8,361 nucleotides of DNA from Nitrososphaerota archaeon (GTDB lineage Archaea; Thermoproteota; EX4484-205; JAAOZO01): the NCBI GenBank assembly GCA_011605715.1, contig JAAOZO010000113.1, positions 1 to 8,361 of the forward strand, given 5' to 3'. A model generated the notes under the pieces. That model saw only the letters and a list, made by a program, of their open reading frames with translations, was not told where the DNA came from and searched no databases. The translations under genes and the position numbers were made by a program. Below, one piece after another: positions 1-4,921 of this stretch (the stretch's first letter is position 1; the number at the start of each line of letters is the position of its first letter).

Positions 1-105
1 AAACACAGAACAAAAAGATACAAAATAGTAACTGAGTTCTTTATCCGTAAACTCATGAAGGAAGAAAAGGAATTCAAAATTGAAGAATTCATTAAGAAAG
101 ATTGA
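1..105 (+). CDS. C-terminal end of an unidentified protein (partial)
   Basis: Frame 1 is open from the first base to a TGA at 103-105, giving 34 residues that are rich in Lys, Glu, Phe and Ile and end in IEEFIKKD. The gene starts before the window, so no family can be assigned. That this is a real gene end rests on three things. The frame stays open in AT-rich DNA, its composition is a typical charged C-terminal helix, and the stop is followed directly by a T-run and a small inverted repeat that could end transcription. The next gene has its own promoter, so the two are probably separate transcripts. Confidence 0.55.
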   Translation, partial: KHRTKRYKIVTEFFIRKLMKEEKEFKIEEFIKKD

Positions 106-130
106 TTTTTAACTTTTACGAAAAGTTTTG
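106..130 (+). terminator. Possible terminator: T5 run plus small inverted repeat
   Basis: Five Ts (106-110) directly follow the stop at 105. Then comes the inverted repeat AACTTTT (111-117), ACG, AAAAGTT (121-127), followed by more Ts. Archaeal transcription usually ends at T-runs, so the run alone could be enough. The repeat might instead be an upstream protein-binding site of the next promoter. Confidence 0.4.
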
Positions 131-143
131 CTTCATAAAATAA

Positions 144-158
144 GTTCGAATTTCGAAC
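144..158. promoter_or_regulatory. Perfect 15-bp palindrome, candidate operator of the superoxide reductase gene
   Basis: The sequence reads GTTCGAA, T, TTCGAAC: two perfect 7-base arms around one central base. It ends three bases before the A-rich BRE/TATA region at 162-180. A symmetric site in that position suits a dimeric transcription factor that blocks or recruits TBP/TFB. Oxidative-stress genes in archaea are commonly regulated, but which regulator would bind here cannot be told from the sequence. Confidence 0.45.
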
Positions 159-165
159 AAGAATG

Positions 166-180
166 AAAAAGCTTATAAAC
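166..180 (+). promoter_or_regulatory. Archaeal BRE/TATA promoter of the superoxide reductase gene
   Basis: An A-rich BRE-like stretch (166-170) runs into GCTTATAAAC (171-180), a close match to archaeal TATA boxes. A start site about 25 bases downstream falls near 200-203, leaving a leader of roughly 10 bases before the ATG at 212. The same A5-(N)-CTTATA pattern recurs at 4908-4920 and 8232-8244. Confidence 0.7.
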
Positions 181-211
181 AAATAGGCTTAGAATATAAC
201 TGTGGTATAAG

Positions 212-607
212 ATGTCTAACCTAGATAAAATATTTCAGAAAAGCGATTGGAAAACTGAAAAACACGTTCCAGTAATAGAACTACCTGAAAAAATAGAAAA
301 GGGAAAAGTGTTTCAAGTAAAAGTTTCCGTTGGAAAAGAGATCCCCCATCCAAATACAACAGAGCATCACATAAGGTATATTGAGCTATTCTTCTTGCCG
401 GAAGGAGAAAAGTATCCATATCAAATAGGAAGAGCTGAGTTTAATGCTCACGGCGAGTCTACGAAAGGGCCGAATACAAGTACAGTTTTTACCGAGCCCA
501 TGGCTCTATTTGCCATGAAAACAGAAAAACCTGGTAAGCTAATAGCTTTTTCTTTATGCAACATTCATGGCCTGTGGATGAGCGAAGAAGAGCTTAAACT
601 TAGTTAG
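212..607 (+). CDS. sorA: Superoxide reductase, 1Fe (neelaredoxin) type
   Basis: This cytoplasmic enzyme reduces superoxide to hydrogen peroxide without making oxygen, using electrons from rubredoxin or another small donor. It is a standard anaerobe defence. The 131-residue protein is the right length for a one-iron SOR and lacks the N-terminal desulforedoxin domain of two-iron forms. All iron-site residues are visible: Glu16-Lys17-His18 in EKHVP, His46 in HPN, His52 in EHHI, and Cys116 and His119 in CNIHG. These correspond to the Fe-His4-Cys centre, with Glu as the sixth ligand of the resting enzyme and Lys as the conserved catalytic-loop residue. The ATG sits about 10 bases after the predicted transcription start with no strong Shine-Dalgarno site, suggesting a near-leaderless mRNA. 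A T7 run after the gene suggests it is transcribed separately from the operon downstream. Confidence 0.95.
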   Translation: MSNLDKIFQKSDWKTEKHVPVIELPEKIEKGKVFQVKVSVGKEIPHPNTTEHHIRYIELFFLPEGEKYPYQIGRAEFNAHGESTKGPNTSTVFTEPMALFAMKTEKPGKLIAFSLCNIHGLWMSEEELKLS

Positions 608-624
608 TTCAATCTTAGTCTTCG

Positions 625-664
625 TTTTTATTAGTAAATTCTTTACAACGTTTTTTTCTTCTAG
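625..664 (+). terminator. T-rich terminator after the superoxide reductase gene
   Basis: Two T-runs follow the stop codon at 607: T5 at 625-629 and T7 at 651-657, the latter continuing as CTTCT. Oligo-T tracts without a required hairpin are the usual archaeal intrinsic terminator. Their position ahead of the next promoter fits separate transcription units. Confidence 0.6.
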
Positions 665-697
665 AGGTAAGGATTACGACCTTTATAAATTAAAAAC

Positions 698-719
698 ATT
701 TTGTGCTATTGCACAAAAT
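698..719. promoter_or_regulatory. Perfect inverted repeat overlapping the promoter of the NifX/MinD operon
   Basis: The arms ATTTTGTGC (698-706) and GCACAAAAT (711-719) are exact reverse complements around TATT. The right arm runs straight into the TATA-like TTTAAATA (719-726) and covers the BRE position. A bound dimer would be expected to hinder TFB/TBP, so repression is the simplest reading. No second copy was seen in the window. In RNA it would make a 9-bp hairpin with a 4-base loop, but it lies upstream of the likeliest start site. Confidence 0.6.
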
Positions 720-727
720 TTAAATAG
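714..727 (+). promoter_or_regulatory. BRE/TATA promoter of the five-gene operon 763-3788
   Basis: ACAAAA followed by TTTAAATA (719-726) resembles an archaeal BRE plus TATA box. A start near 748-752 would give a leader of about 13 bases that contains the Shine-Dalgarno-like GAGGT. A second TATA-like TTTATAAAT at 682-690 could give an alternative start near 711, inside the inverted repeat. The proximal box fits gene spacing better. Confidence 0.6.
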
Positions 728-749
728 CCTTGAGTAACTAATTGTTAAC

Positions 750-757
750 GGTGAGGT
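750..757 (+). promoter_or_regulatory. Ribosome binding site GGTGAGGT
   Basis: GGTGAGGT lies five bases before the ATG at 763 and is complementary to the usual archaeal 16S rRNA 3' end. It supports this start and reading frame for the unusual small protein downstream, over the overlapping frame that would begin at 782. Confidence 0.65.
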
Positions 758-762
758 AGAAA

Positions 763-999
763 ATGGCATGGGGCTGGTGGGGTGGATATGGGAGAGGATA
801 TGGCCTCTGGCCAGGAAGAGGGCCATTTAGCTACTTGCCACCATGGCAGAGACCTGGTTGGTACTTCGGTAGGGGTGCGTGCTGGTGGCTGTTTGGTTAT
901 CCTTGGTACTATGCTTCTCCATACTATGCGCCATATGCTAGGACTGCTCCTCCATATTGGTACTCACCATACTACTCTTACCCTTACTACTGGTGGTGA
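763..999 (+). CDS. Small, extremely Trp/Tyr/Gly/Pro-rich protein of unknown function
   Basis: This 78-residue protein has no recognisable enzyme domain. Its composition is extreme: 12 Trp, 17 Tyr and 3 Phe (about 41% aromatic), many Gly and Pro, five Arg, one Cys (residue 40), and no Asp, Glu, Lys, Asn, His, Ile or Val. It has GYG/GRG-type repeats in the first half and PYY repeats in the second. There is no standard signal peptide or coiled coil, and it is too Gly/Pro/Tyr-rich for an ordinary membrane helix. It is the first gene of the operon, has a clear ribosome site, and ends nine bases before a second gene whose N-terminus has the same PYY style. Gly- and aromatic-rich small proteins (DUF5320-type) are often seen beside NifX/Mrp genes, but this one lacks the usual coiled coil, so family membership is uncertain. 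An aromatic scaffold or cluster-shielding role is only a guess. Confidence 0.75.
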   Translation: MAWGWWGGYGRGYGLWPGRGPFSYLPPWQRPGWYFGRGACWWLFGYPWYYASPYYAPYARTAPPYWYSPYYSYPYYWW

Positions 1000-1000
1000 G
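992..1000 (+). promoter_or_regulatory. Ribosome binding site GGTGGTGAG deciding a TTG start
   Basis: GGTGGTGAG overlaps the last codons and stop of the preceding gene and lies eight bases before the TTG at 1009. It supports TTG as the start and suggests translational coupling of the two small genes. Confidence 0.5.
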
Positions 1001-1008
1001 AACTTAAA

Positions 1009-1257
1009 TTGAGCTATTACTACAGGCGATGGCGCAGGTTTGGTTGGACACCTTACTATGGTGCTCCGCCTTACTATCCTCCAGTATACCCATATTATTC
1101 TCCTTATGGACCAATGCCCCCAAGTCCAGAAGCTGAACTAAGAATGCTGGAAGACTACAAAAAAGAGCTAGAGGAAGAGCTTCAAGATCTGCAGGATGAA
1201 ATAAAAGACGTTGATGCGAGAATTGAGGAGCTTAAGAAGTTGTTATCAAAAGGCTGA
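1009..1257 (+). CDS. DUF5320-like small protein: aromatic N-terminus plus coiled coil
   Basis: This 82-residue protein has two distinct halves. Residues 1-40 are rich in Tyr, Pro and Arg (YYY, RRW, repeated PYY), matching the style of the preceding protein. Residues 41-82 are highly charged and form a clear heptad pattern: Leu44, Leu47, Leu54, Leu58, Leu61, Ile65, Val68, Ile72, Leu75 and Leu79, with only Lys51 breaking the a/d series. This layout, a low-complexity N-terminus followed by a short Glu/Lys coiled coil, is typical of DUF5320 proteins found beside NifX- and Mrp-type genes. It probably self-associates through the coiled coil, which may recruit its neighbour or the ATPases. The start is TTG, preceded by a good ribosome site. 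The gene lies five bases before the NifX-like gene in the same operon. Its biochemical role is not known. Confidence 0.75.
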   Translation: MSYYYRRWRRFGWTPYYGAPPYYPPVYPYYSPYGPMPPSPEAELRMLEDYKKELEEELQDLQDEIKDVDARIEELKKLLSKG

Positions 1258-1262
1258 ACGAA

Positions 1263-2009
1263 TTGAAGTACTTAGTTCCACTTGAAGAAGATAAAGGCGA
1301 AAACTCAAAAATTTCTTGGCACTTCGGAAGAGCACCTTACTTTGCAATAGTAAGTTTAGACCCTGGAGTGAAGCTTGAGGTAAAGCCAACCATTGGGCAT
1401 ACTGGTAGTAGCGATGCTTTAAATTTTGTTAGAACATACAAAGTTGATGCAGTAGTAGTAAAGGCAATTGGGCAAAGAGCGCTTCAATCTTTACTTAGCA
1501 TAGGTGTAAAGGTGTATGAAACAAGAGCTGATACTCTTAACGAAATTATTAATGAAATAAAAGACAACAAACTAAAAACATACACACCTGCTGGTTCGCT
1601 TGGCTTAGTTTCGCCTTCAATTTATGGACCAACTTACACTCCATCTACTTTACAACCTTCAGTGGCTCCAACTAGTTCTGGAAAGCTTCGCGTAGCAGTA
1701 GCAACTGAAGGTGCAGGAGGACTTGAAGACATAGTTTCTGTAAGGTTTGGCAGGTGTCCAACGTTTACTTTTCTGGAAGTTGAAAATGGAGAGATTGTAA
1801 ACGTAGAAGTTAAGCAAAATCCATACGCTATGGCTCCACAGGGTGCTGGAATAGCGGTTGTACAATTCATCATAAGTAGCGGAGCTAACTATGTTGTAGC
1901 AGGTGCATTTGGTCCAAATGCATCATATGCTCTTTCTCAAGCACCAGTCGTAGCAATAAATGTTCCACCAGGAACAAGAGTAAAAGACGTATTAAACTAC
2001 TTAAGATAG
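1263..2009 (+). CDS. Tandem NifX/NifB-type metal-cluster-binding protein (two domains)
   Basis: This is a 248-residue fusion of two dinitrogenase iron-molybdenum-cofactor-type domains (the NifX / NifB C-terminal / orange-protein fold). Such domains bind or carry metal-sulfur clusters, and no nitrogenase genes are near. Domain 1 (about 1-107) has the hallmark HFGRAPYF (His20-Phe27) and the later VDAVVVKAIGQRAL segment. A Ser/Thr/Pro-rich linker follows (about 108-140). Domain 2 (about 141-248) starts KLRVAVATEG and has RFGRCPTF (Arg161-Phe168), GAGI at 194-197 and AGAFGPNA at 213-220, closer to the family pattern. In domain 2 the histidine of HFGR is Arg and a Cys165 appears, the only cysteine in the protein, so the two domains may bind clusters differently. 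Single-domain members are about 110-125 residues. The start is TTG, five bases after the previous stop. Followed by two MinD-ferredoxin ATPases, it is likely their client. The substrate metal is unknown. Confidence 0.85.
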   Translation: MKYLVPLEEDKGENSKISWHFGRAPYFAIVSLDPGVKLEVKPTIGHTGSSDALNFVRTYKVDAVVVKAIGQRALQSLLSIGVKVYETRADTLNEIINEIKDNKLKTYTPAGSLGLVSPSIYGPTYTPSTLQPSVAPTSSGKLRVAVATEGAGGLEDIVSVRFGRCPTFTFLEVENGEIVNVEVKQNPYAMAPQGAGIAVVQFIISSGANYVVAGAFGPNASYALSQAPVVAINVPPGTRVKDVLNYLR

Positions 2010-2031
2010 AAGAGGGGCATAGAAAAATTAA

Positions 2032-2919
2032 ATGATTGAAGTAGCTATAGTTAGTGGGAAGGGTGGTTCAGGAAAAACTACACTGGCATCAAGTCTTGCG
2101 TTTCTTTTAAACGAAGAAAAAATTAAAATTGTTGTAGCTGATGCAGATGTAGATACTCCTTCTCTACACTTTCTTCTACAATTAAAAGAAGTTATCTCAA
2201 ACCTAAATGTAAACTTCTCAAGAAAAGCTTCGTTAGAGGAATCACTTTGCTCAAAGTGTATGAAATGCGTTTATGCATGTCAATTTTCTGCTATAACTAT
2301 TACTGGCAACTTCCCAAAGATAGATAAGTACTTGTGTGAAGGATGTGGAGCTTGTAAAATAGTTTGTCCGAGCAGTGCTATAAAGATTGAAGAAACAACA
2401 ACTGGAAAGCTTACAGTTGGAGTTTCAAAGTATGGTTTTCCTTTTGTTACAGCACAGCTAGAGCTAGGTGAGCATAACTCAGGTGCATTAGTTGATACGG
2501 TGCGTAGCAAAGCTAGAGAAATAGCCGCAAAAAATGGTGCTGATTTAATACTTATTGATGGTGCTCCTGGAATAGGTTGTCCTGTTACGTCAACGTTAGT
2601 TGGAGTAAGTTATGCCATTATAGTTACGGAGCCAACACCTGCAAGTGAAGATGGAGCAAAAAGAGTTCTTGAAGTTGCTAAACATTTTGGAATTAAGAGT
2701 GGCTTTGTTGTGAACAAAGCTAATATAAGCAATTATCGAGAGCATATAGTGAGTGCACTTGAAGAGCAAGGTTCAGAATACTTAGGAGATATACCACTCG
2801 ACTTTTCGGTAGTAAGGGCATTGTCAGAAGGTAGACCTGTTGTGGAGTATGATTCTGTTGCTTCAAGGGCAATGAGAAAAGTGTTTTTCAGAATAAAGGA
2901 GGTCGCGCTTAAACTTTGA
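2032..2919 (+). CDS. MinD/Mrp-type ATPase with inserted 2x[4Fe-4S] ferredoxin domain (first of pair)
   Basis: This 295-residue P-loop ATPase belongs to the SIMIBI class (MinD/Mrp/NBP35-like). The deviant Walker A motif GKGGSGKTT (9-17) carries the signature Lys10 and P-loop Lys15. DADVDTP (37-43) forms the switch I region. Walker B ends in Asp176 within IDGAPGIG. A bacterial-type double ferredoxin is inserted at about 68-120, with two C-x2-C-x2-C-x3-C sets: Cys73, 76, 79, 83 and Cys102, 105, 108, 112. The second set is followed by the usual Pro113, but the first by Gln84. Such proteins occur in pairs in anaerobes, for example in the Desulfovibrio orange-protein loci, and are thought to couple ATP binding to Fe-S or metal-cluster handling. 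Twenty-two bases separate it from the NifX-like gene. Its last four bases overlap the start of its paralogue, suggesting coordinated synthesis and probably a heterodimer. It is cytoplasmic. Confidence 0.9.
   Translation: MIEVAIVSGKGGSGKTTLASSLAFLLNEEKIKIVVADADVDTPSLHFLLQLKEVISNLNVNFSRKASLEESLCSKCMKCVYACQFSAITITGNFPKIDKYLCEGCGACKIVCPSSAIKIEETTTGKLTVGVSKYGFPFVTAQLELGEHNSGALVDTVRSKAREIAAKNGADLILIDGAPGIGCPVTSTLVGVSYAIIVTEPTPASEDGAKRVLEVAKHFGIKSGFVVNKANISNYREHIVSALEEQGSEYLGDIPLDFSVVRALSEGRPVVEYDSVASRAMRKVFFRIKEVALKL
2898..2903 (+). promoter_or_regulatory. Ribosome binding site GGAGGT for the second ATPase
   Basis: GGAGGT, the strongest Shine-Dalgarno match in the window, lies 12 bases before the TTG at 2916 inside the end of the preceding gene. 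It supports the TTG start within the TTGA overlap and independent or coupled initiation of the second subunit. The spacing is slightly long. Confidence 0.6.
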
Positions 2920-3788
2920 AGACAAACCTGGTAGCTGTTGTTGGAGGAAAAGGTGGTGTAGGGAAGACAACCGTAGCAGTAGGACTAGCTATTTCTTTAT
3001 CAAAAAGTAAAAAGGTTTTGCTTGTGGATAGCGACGTTGATAATCCAAACTGTCATGAATCTTTAAACTTAAAAGTGCAAAAGTTAAAAGATGTAACTTC
3101 GTTCTTACCAAAGATAGACGAATCAAGATGTATAAAGTGCGGTGCTTGTGTTAGCTCTTGTTCCGAACACGCTTTATTTATGGTGCCAAAAACTGTTCCA
3201 AAGCTTCTTGAAAACAATTGCTCAGGATGTAAATCTTGTTTTTATTCTTGTCCCGTAGCAGCAATAGAAGAGTCCTCAAAAGTTTTGGGGGAAGTTTTCT
3301 TTGCAGAAAAAAATAACATTAAGCTAGTAGGTGGCAAATTAAAGCCAGGAGAAGCAAGATCTCCGCTTGTAGTTGAAGCTCTTATGGAATATGCTATAGG
3401 AGAAGCTAAGAACTACGATATGGTAGTTGTTGATTGTGCACCTGGCGTAGGAAGTACTGTTACTCGTGCGCTTAAAAAAGCTAACCTCGCCATAGTTGTA
3501 ACAGAGCCAACTCCTCTTGGAATTAATACCTTAAAACTTTCTACAATGTTACTAGAAAAGCTTAGCATACCTTATCTTATTGTTTTAAACAGAGCAAATG
3601 TTTCTCAGGAGTTTCGTGAACGAATATTAGAAGAGCATAACGTTGTCGCTGAAATACCTTATGACAACTCTTTAATTGAAGCCAGCGCGAAGAGAAGCCA
3701 TATAATTATTGAAGCTCCAAATCATCCTGCGTCACTTGCATTAGTCAAACTTGGCAATAAAATAAGCAACTTAATTAACTTAGATTAA
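2916..3788 (+). CDS. MinD/Mrp-type ATPase with inserted 2x[4Fe-4S] ferredoxin domain (second of pair)
   Basis: This 290-residue protein is a paralogue of the preceding gene product with the same architecture. The deviant Walker A is GGKGGVGKTT (10-19) with Lys12 and Lys17. DSDVDNP lies at 38-44, the ferredoxin insert at about 68-119, and Walker B ends in Asp173 within VDCAPGVG. The cluster ligands are Cys72, 75, 78, 82 and Cys102, 105, 108, 112. As in its partner, the first set lacks the trailing Pro (Ser83) and the second has it (Pro113). Translation starts at a TTG that overlaps the upstream TGA as TTGA, with a strong ribosome site further upstream. This is the last gene of the operon, and its stop faces the convergent gene 36 bases away. 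Likely role: ATP- and redox-dependent partner of the first ATPase in loading or remodelling a metal-sulfur cluster on the tandem NifX-like protein. That role is inferred from family and context. Confidence 0.9.
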   Translation: MKTNLVAVVGGKGGVGKTTVAVGLAISLSKSKKVLLVDSDVDNPNCHESLNLKVQKLKDVTSFLPKIDESRCIKCGACVSSCSEHALFMVPKTVPKLLENNCSGCKSCFYSCPVAAIEESSKVLGEVFFAEKNNIKLVGGKLKPGEARSPLVVEALMEYAIGEAKNYDMVVVDCAPGVGSTVTRALKKANLAIVVTEPTPLGINTLKLSTMLLEKLSIPYLIVLNRANVSQEFRERILEEHNVVAEIPYDNSLIEASAKRSHIIIEAPNHPASLALVKLGNKISNLINLD

Positions 3789-3789
3789 C

Positions 3790-3817
3790 AAAAATGCTAG
3801 CTAACAGCTTTAAAAAA
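3790..3817 (-). terminator. T-runs ending the minus-strand gene
   Basis: Read on the minus strand, just after the stop of the convergent gene, there is a T6 run (complement of 3812-3817) and then a T5 run (complement of 3790-3794). They lie in the 36-base gap between the convergent genes and could end the minus-strand transcript. No equally clear T-run for the plus-strand operon lies in the gap. The T7 at 3885-3891, inside the opposing gene, is one candidate. Confidence 0.4.
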
Positions 3818-3824
3818 CAAAAGG

Positions 3825-4505
3825 TTAAGCAACCTTAGTTATATTGTCTAGCTTCTGGTTAAGTTCTGAAATAATAGACTTAACTTTTTTTAGTGGCATT
3901 TTTTCAGTTAAGTGTATTACAAATACTAGTTCATTTTCAACTTCTGGAGTAACTACTGGAATAACGGCAGTAACTTTGTTTGGATAACCAAAAACAAAAA
4001 ACTCTGGTTTTTCTGGCTCTACTTTTTGACTTAATTCAGCTTTCGTGGGAATTAAAGAATCTGCAAAAAATGTCTCAATAATACGGTTTGAGCTTCCTAA
4101 AGCCATTATATTGGCTTCTAACTCAGAAAAAGTTAGGCTAGGTTTTTCCTTGATTTCTGGAGTAAACGTTTCTTTTTTCTCTCCTGGAGTTCGAGCTACT
4201 TCTTCCTCTTTAAAGCTTTTAGCAGAAACTTCACTTTTTATAAATTCCATTTTTGTTCTATCTTCTTTAAGTTGTTGTTTTTCAGTACTAAGAACTTGTT
4301 CTTTCTGAGTTGAAACTTGTTTTTGCTCCTCTGGTACCTCTGTTAAGTGTCTTAAGTCAGCAGCTTTTCCCTTAGTTTTTTCAAGCTGTAAAATAGCTGG
4401 ACTTTCTGTTTTCCAATCTTCCTTAGCTTCACGCTCTTTTATGTACTTCTCCAGTATTCTTTTAAGATCAAGTTCTACAAATTCCTCTTCTTTGTTCGGG
4501 GACAA
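3825..4505 (-). CDS. Highly charged protein of unknown function with an ordered C-terminal third
   Basis: I do not recognise this 226-residue protein. Residues 1 to about 125 are dominated by Glu, Lys, Gln, Ser and Thr (repeats of EEQKQ / KEQ / EKQQ style), predicted mostly disordered or single-helix, with no Cys. From about 126 the composition changes to a mixed alpha/beta segment: a helix with LEANIMALGSSNRIIETFF, two probable beta strands (FFVFGYPNKVTAVIPVV and ELVFVIHLT), and a final amphipathic helix (KKVKSIISELNQKLDNI). That order vaguely recalls small sensor or dimerisation folds such as roadblock/LC7, but no diagnostic motif is visible. There is no signal peptide or membrane segment. 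The start is TTG: an in-frame TAA lies 27 bases upstream with no ATG between, so TTG is the most plausible start. It converges on the ATPase operon and so is regulated separately. A function tied to the neighbours cannot be claimed. Confidence 0.7.
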   Translation of the reverse strand: MSPNKEEEFVELDLKRILEKYIKEREAKEDWKTESPAILQLEKTKGKAADLRHLTEVPEEQKQVSTQKEQVLSTEKQQLKEDRTKMEFIKSEVSAKSFKEEEVARTPGEKKETFTPEIKEKPSLTFSELEANIMALGSSNRIIETFFADSLIPTKAELSQKVEPEKPEFFVFGYPNKVTAVIPVVTPEVENELVFVIHLTEKMPLKKVKSIISELNQKLDNITKVA

Positions 4506-4711
4506 CTTACTAAAAACAATGTACGTCTTTACATTATTTAGCTTTCATTTCTATATTATTAGACTTAATAATCTAGAGTTTTCTACTAGTTTTCTAGAGA
4601 TTACTACTGATCCTATAAGTTGAAGTTGTTACTTAGATAGTTTCCATGACGGAAGCTAGAAGATTCTTATTTCATCAAATTACCGCAGGGGGACTCCTGA
4701 CTTTGATCACG

Positions 4712-4756
4712 AAGAGGAAAATTGTGTAAAAGTGTAAAATAATTTATCCTCTTTTT
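4712..4756 (+). other. Long-range stem with T-run, terminator-like or ncRNA element
   Basis: AAGAGGA (4712-4718) pairs perfectly with TCCTCTT (4747-4753), enclosing 28 bases, and the right arm runs into further Ts (4754-4756). It could be the 3' end of a small RNA or a leftover terminator. The loop is AT-rich and contains the tandem 8-bp repeat. Because seven complementary bases can occur by chance, the support is modest. Confidence 0.3.
4724..4739 (+). repeat. Tandem direct repeat, 2 x 8 bp
   Basis: GTGTAAAA occurs twice back to back (4724-4731 and 4732-4739). It lies in non-coding DNA inside the loop of the stem at 4712-4753. It may be a binding site for a protein contacting one DNA face, or a slippage product. 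No further copies adjoin it. Confidence 0.6.
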
Positions 4757-4830
4757 ACAAGACCGACGTTGAGCATGTTGCCTTGAAAGTATCTGTTTAA
4801 ATGAGGATTTCAGGAAAAGCGAACAGAAGA

Positions 4831-4854
4831 AAGCTTCTTCTACTGGAAGAGCTT
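4831..4854 (+). other. Bulged hairpin, possible structured RNA
   Basis: AAGC (4831-4834) and TCTTC (4836-4840) pair with GAAGA (4846-4850) and GCTT (4851-4854). This gives nine base pairs with one bulged T (4835) and a five-base TACTG loop. It sits in the gene-free region upstream of the promoter-like box at 4908. No T-run follows, so it is not an obvious terminator. Confidence 0.35.
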
Positions 4855-4907
4855 CAAATCAAACACCAGACTACTCTCAAACTATTTTACAATCTTAAAA
4901 TGTGGAG

Positions 4908-4921
4908 AAAAACACTTATAC
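4908..4921 (+). promoter_or_regulatory. BRE/TATA-like promoter upstream of the GlpA-like cluster
   Basis: AAAAACACTTATA (4908-4920) is identical over 13 bases to the box at 8232-8244 ahead of the partial gene at the window end, and close to the superoxide reductase promoter. A start near 4945 would give a leader of roughly 130 bases before the ATG at 5074, long for an archaeal mRNA. A weaker box around 5011-5026 (GAAAAACC then TAATAGA) would give a short leader instead, so which one drives the cluster is uncertain. Confidence 0.5.

Noticed and set aside
782..1012. Overlapping plus-strand frame inside the aromatic-protein gene
   Set aside because: It has no ribosome site at its start, and its Met/His/Thr-rich translation matches nothing. 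The ATG at 763 has GAGGT five bases upstream, and its style is echoed by the next gene.
1263..3788. Nitrogenase cofactor operon
   Set aside because: The NifX-type domains suggest it, but there is no NifB radical-SAM domain and no NifH/D/K. The MinD-ferredoxin pair fits an orange-protein-like system better.
4660..4720. C/D-box-like small RNA on the minus strand (GTGATCA and TTGATGA)
   Set aside because: Two C-box-like motifs are present, but no proper CTGA D or D' box lies at the right distance, so the set is incomplete.
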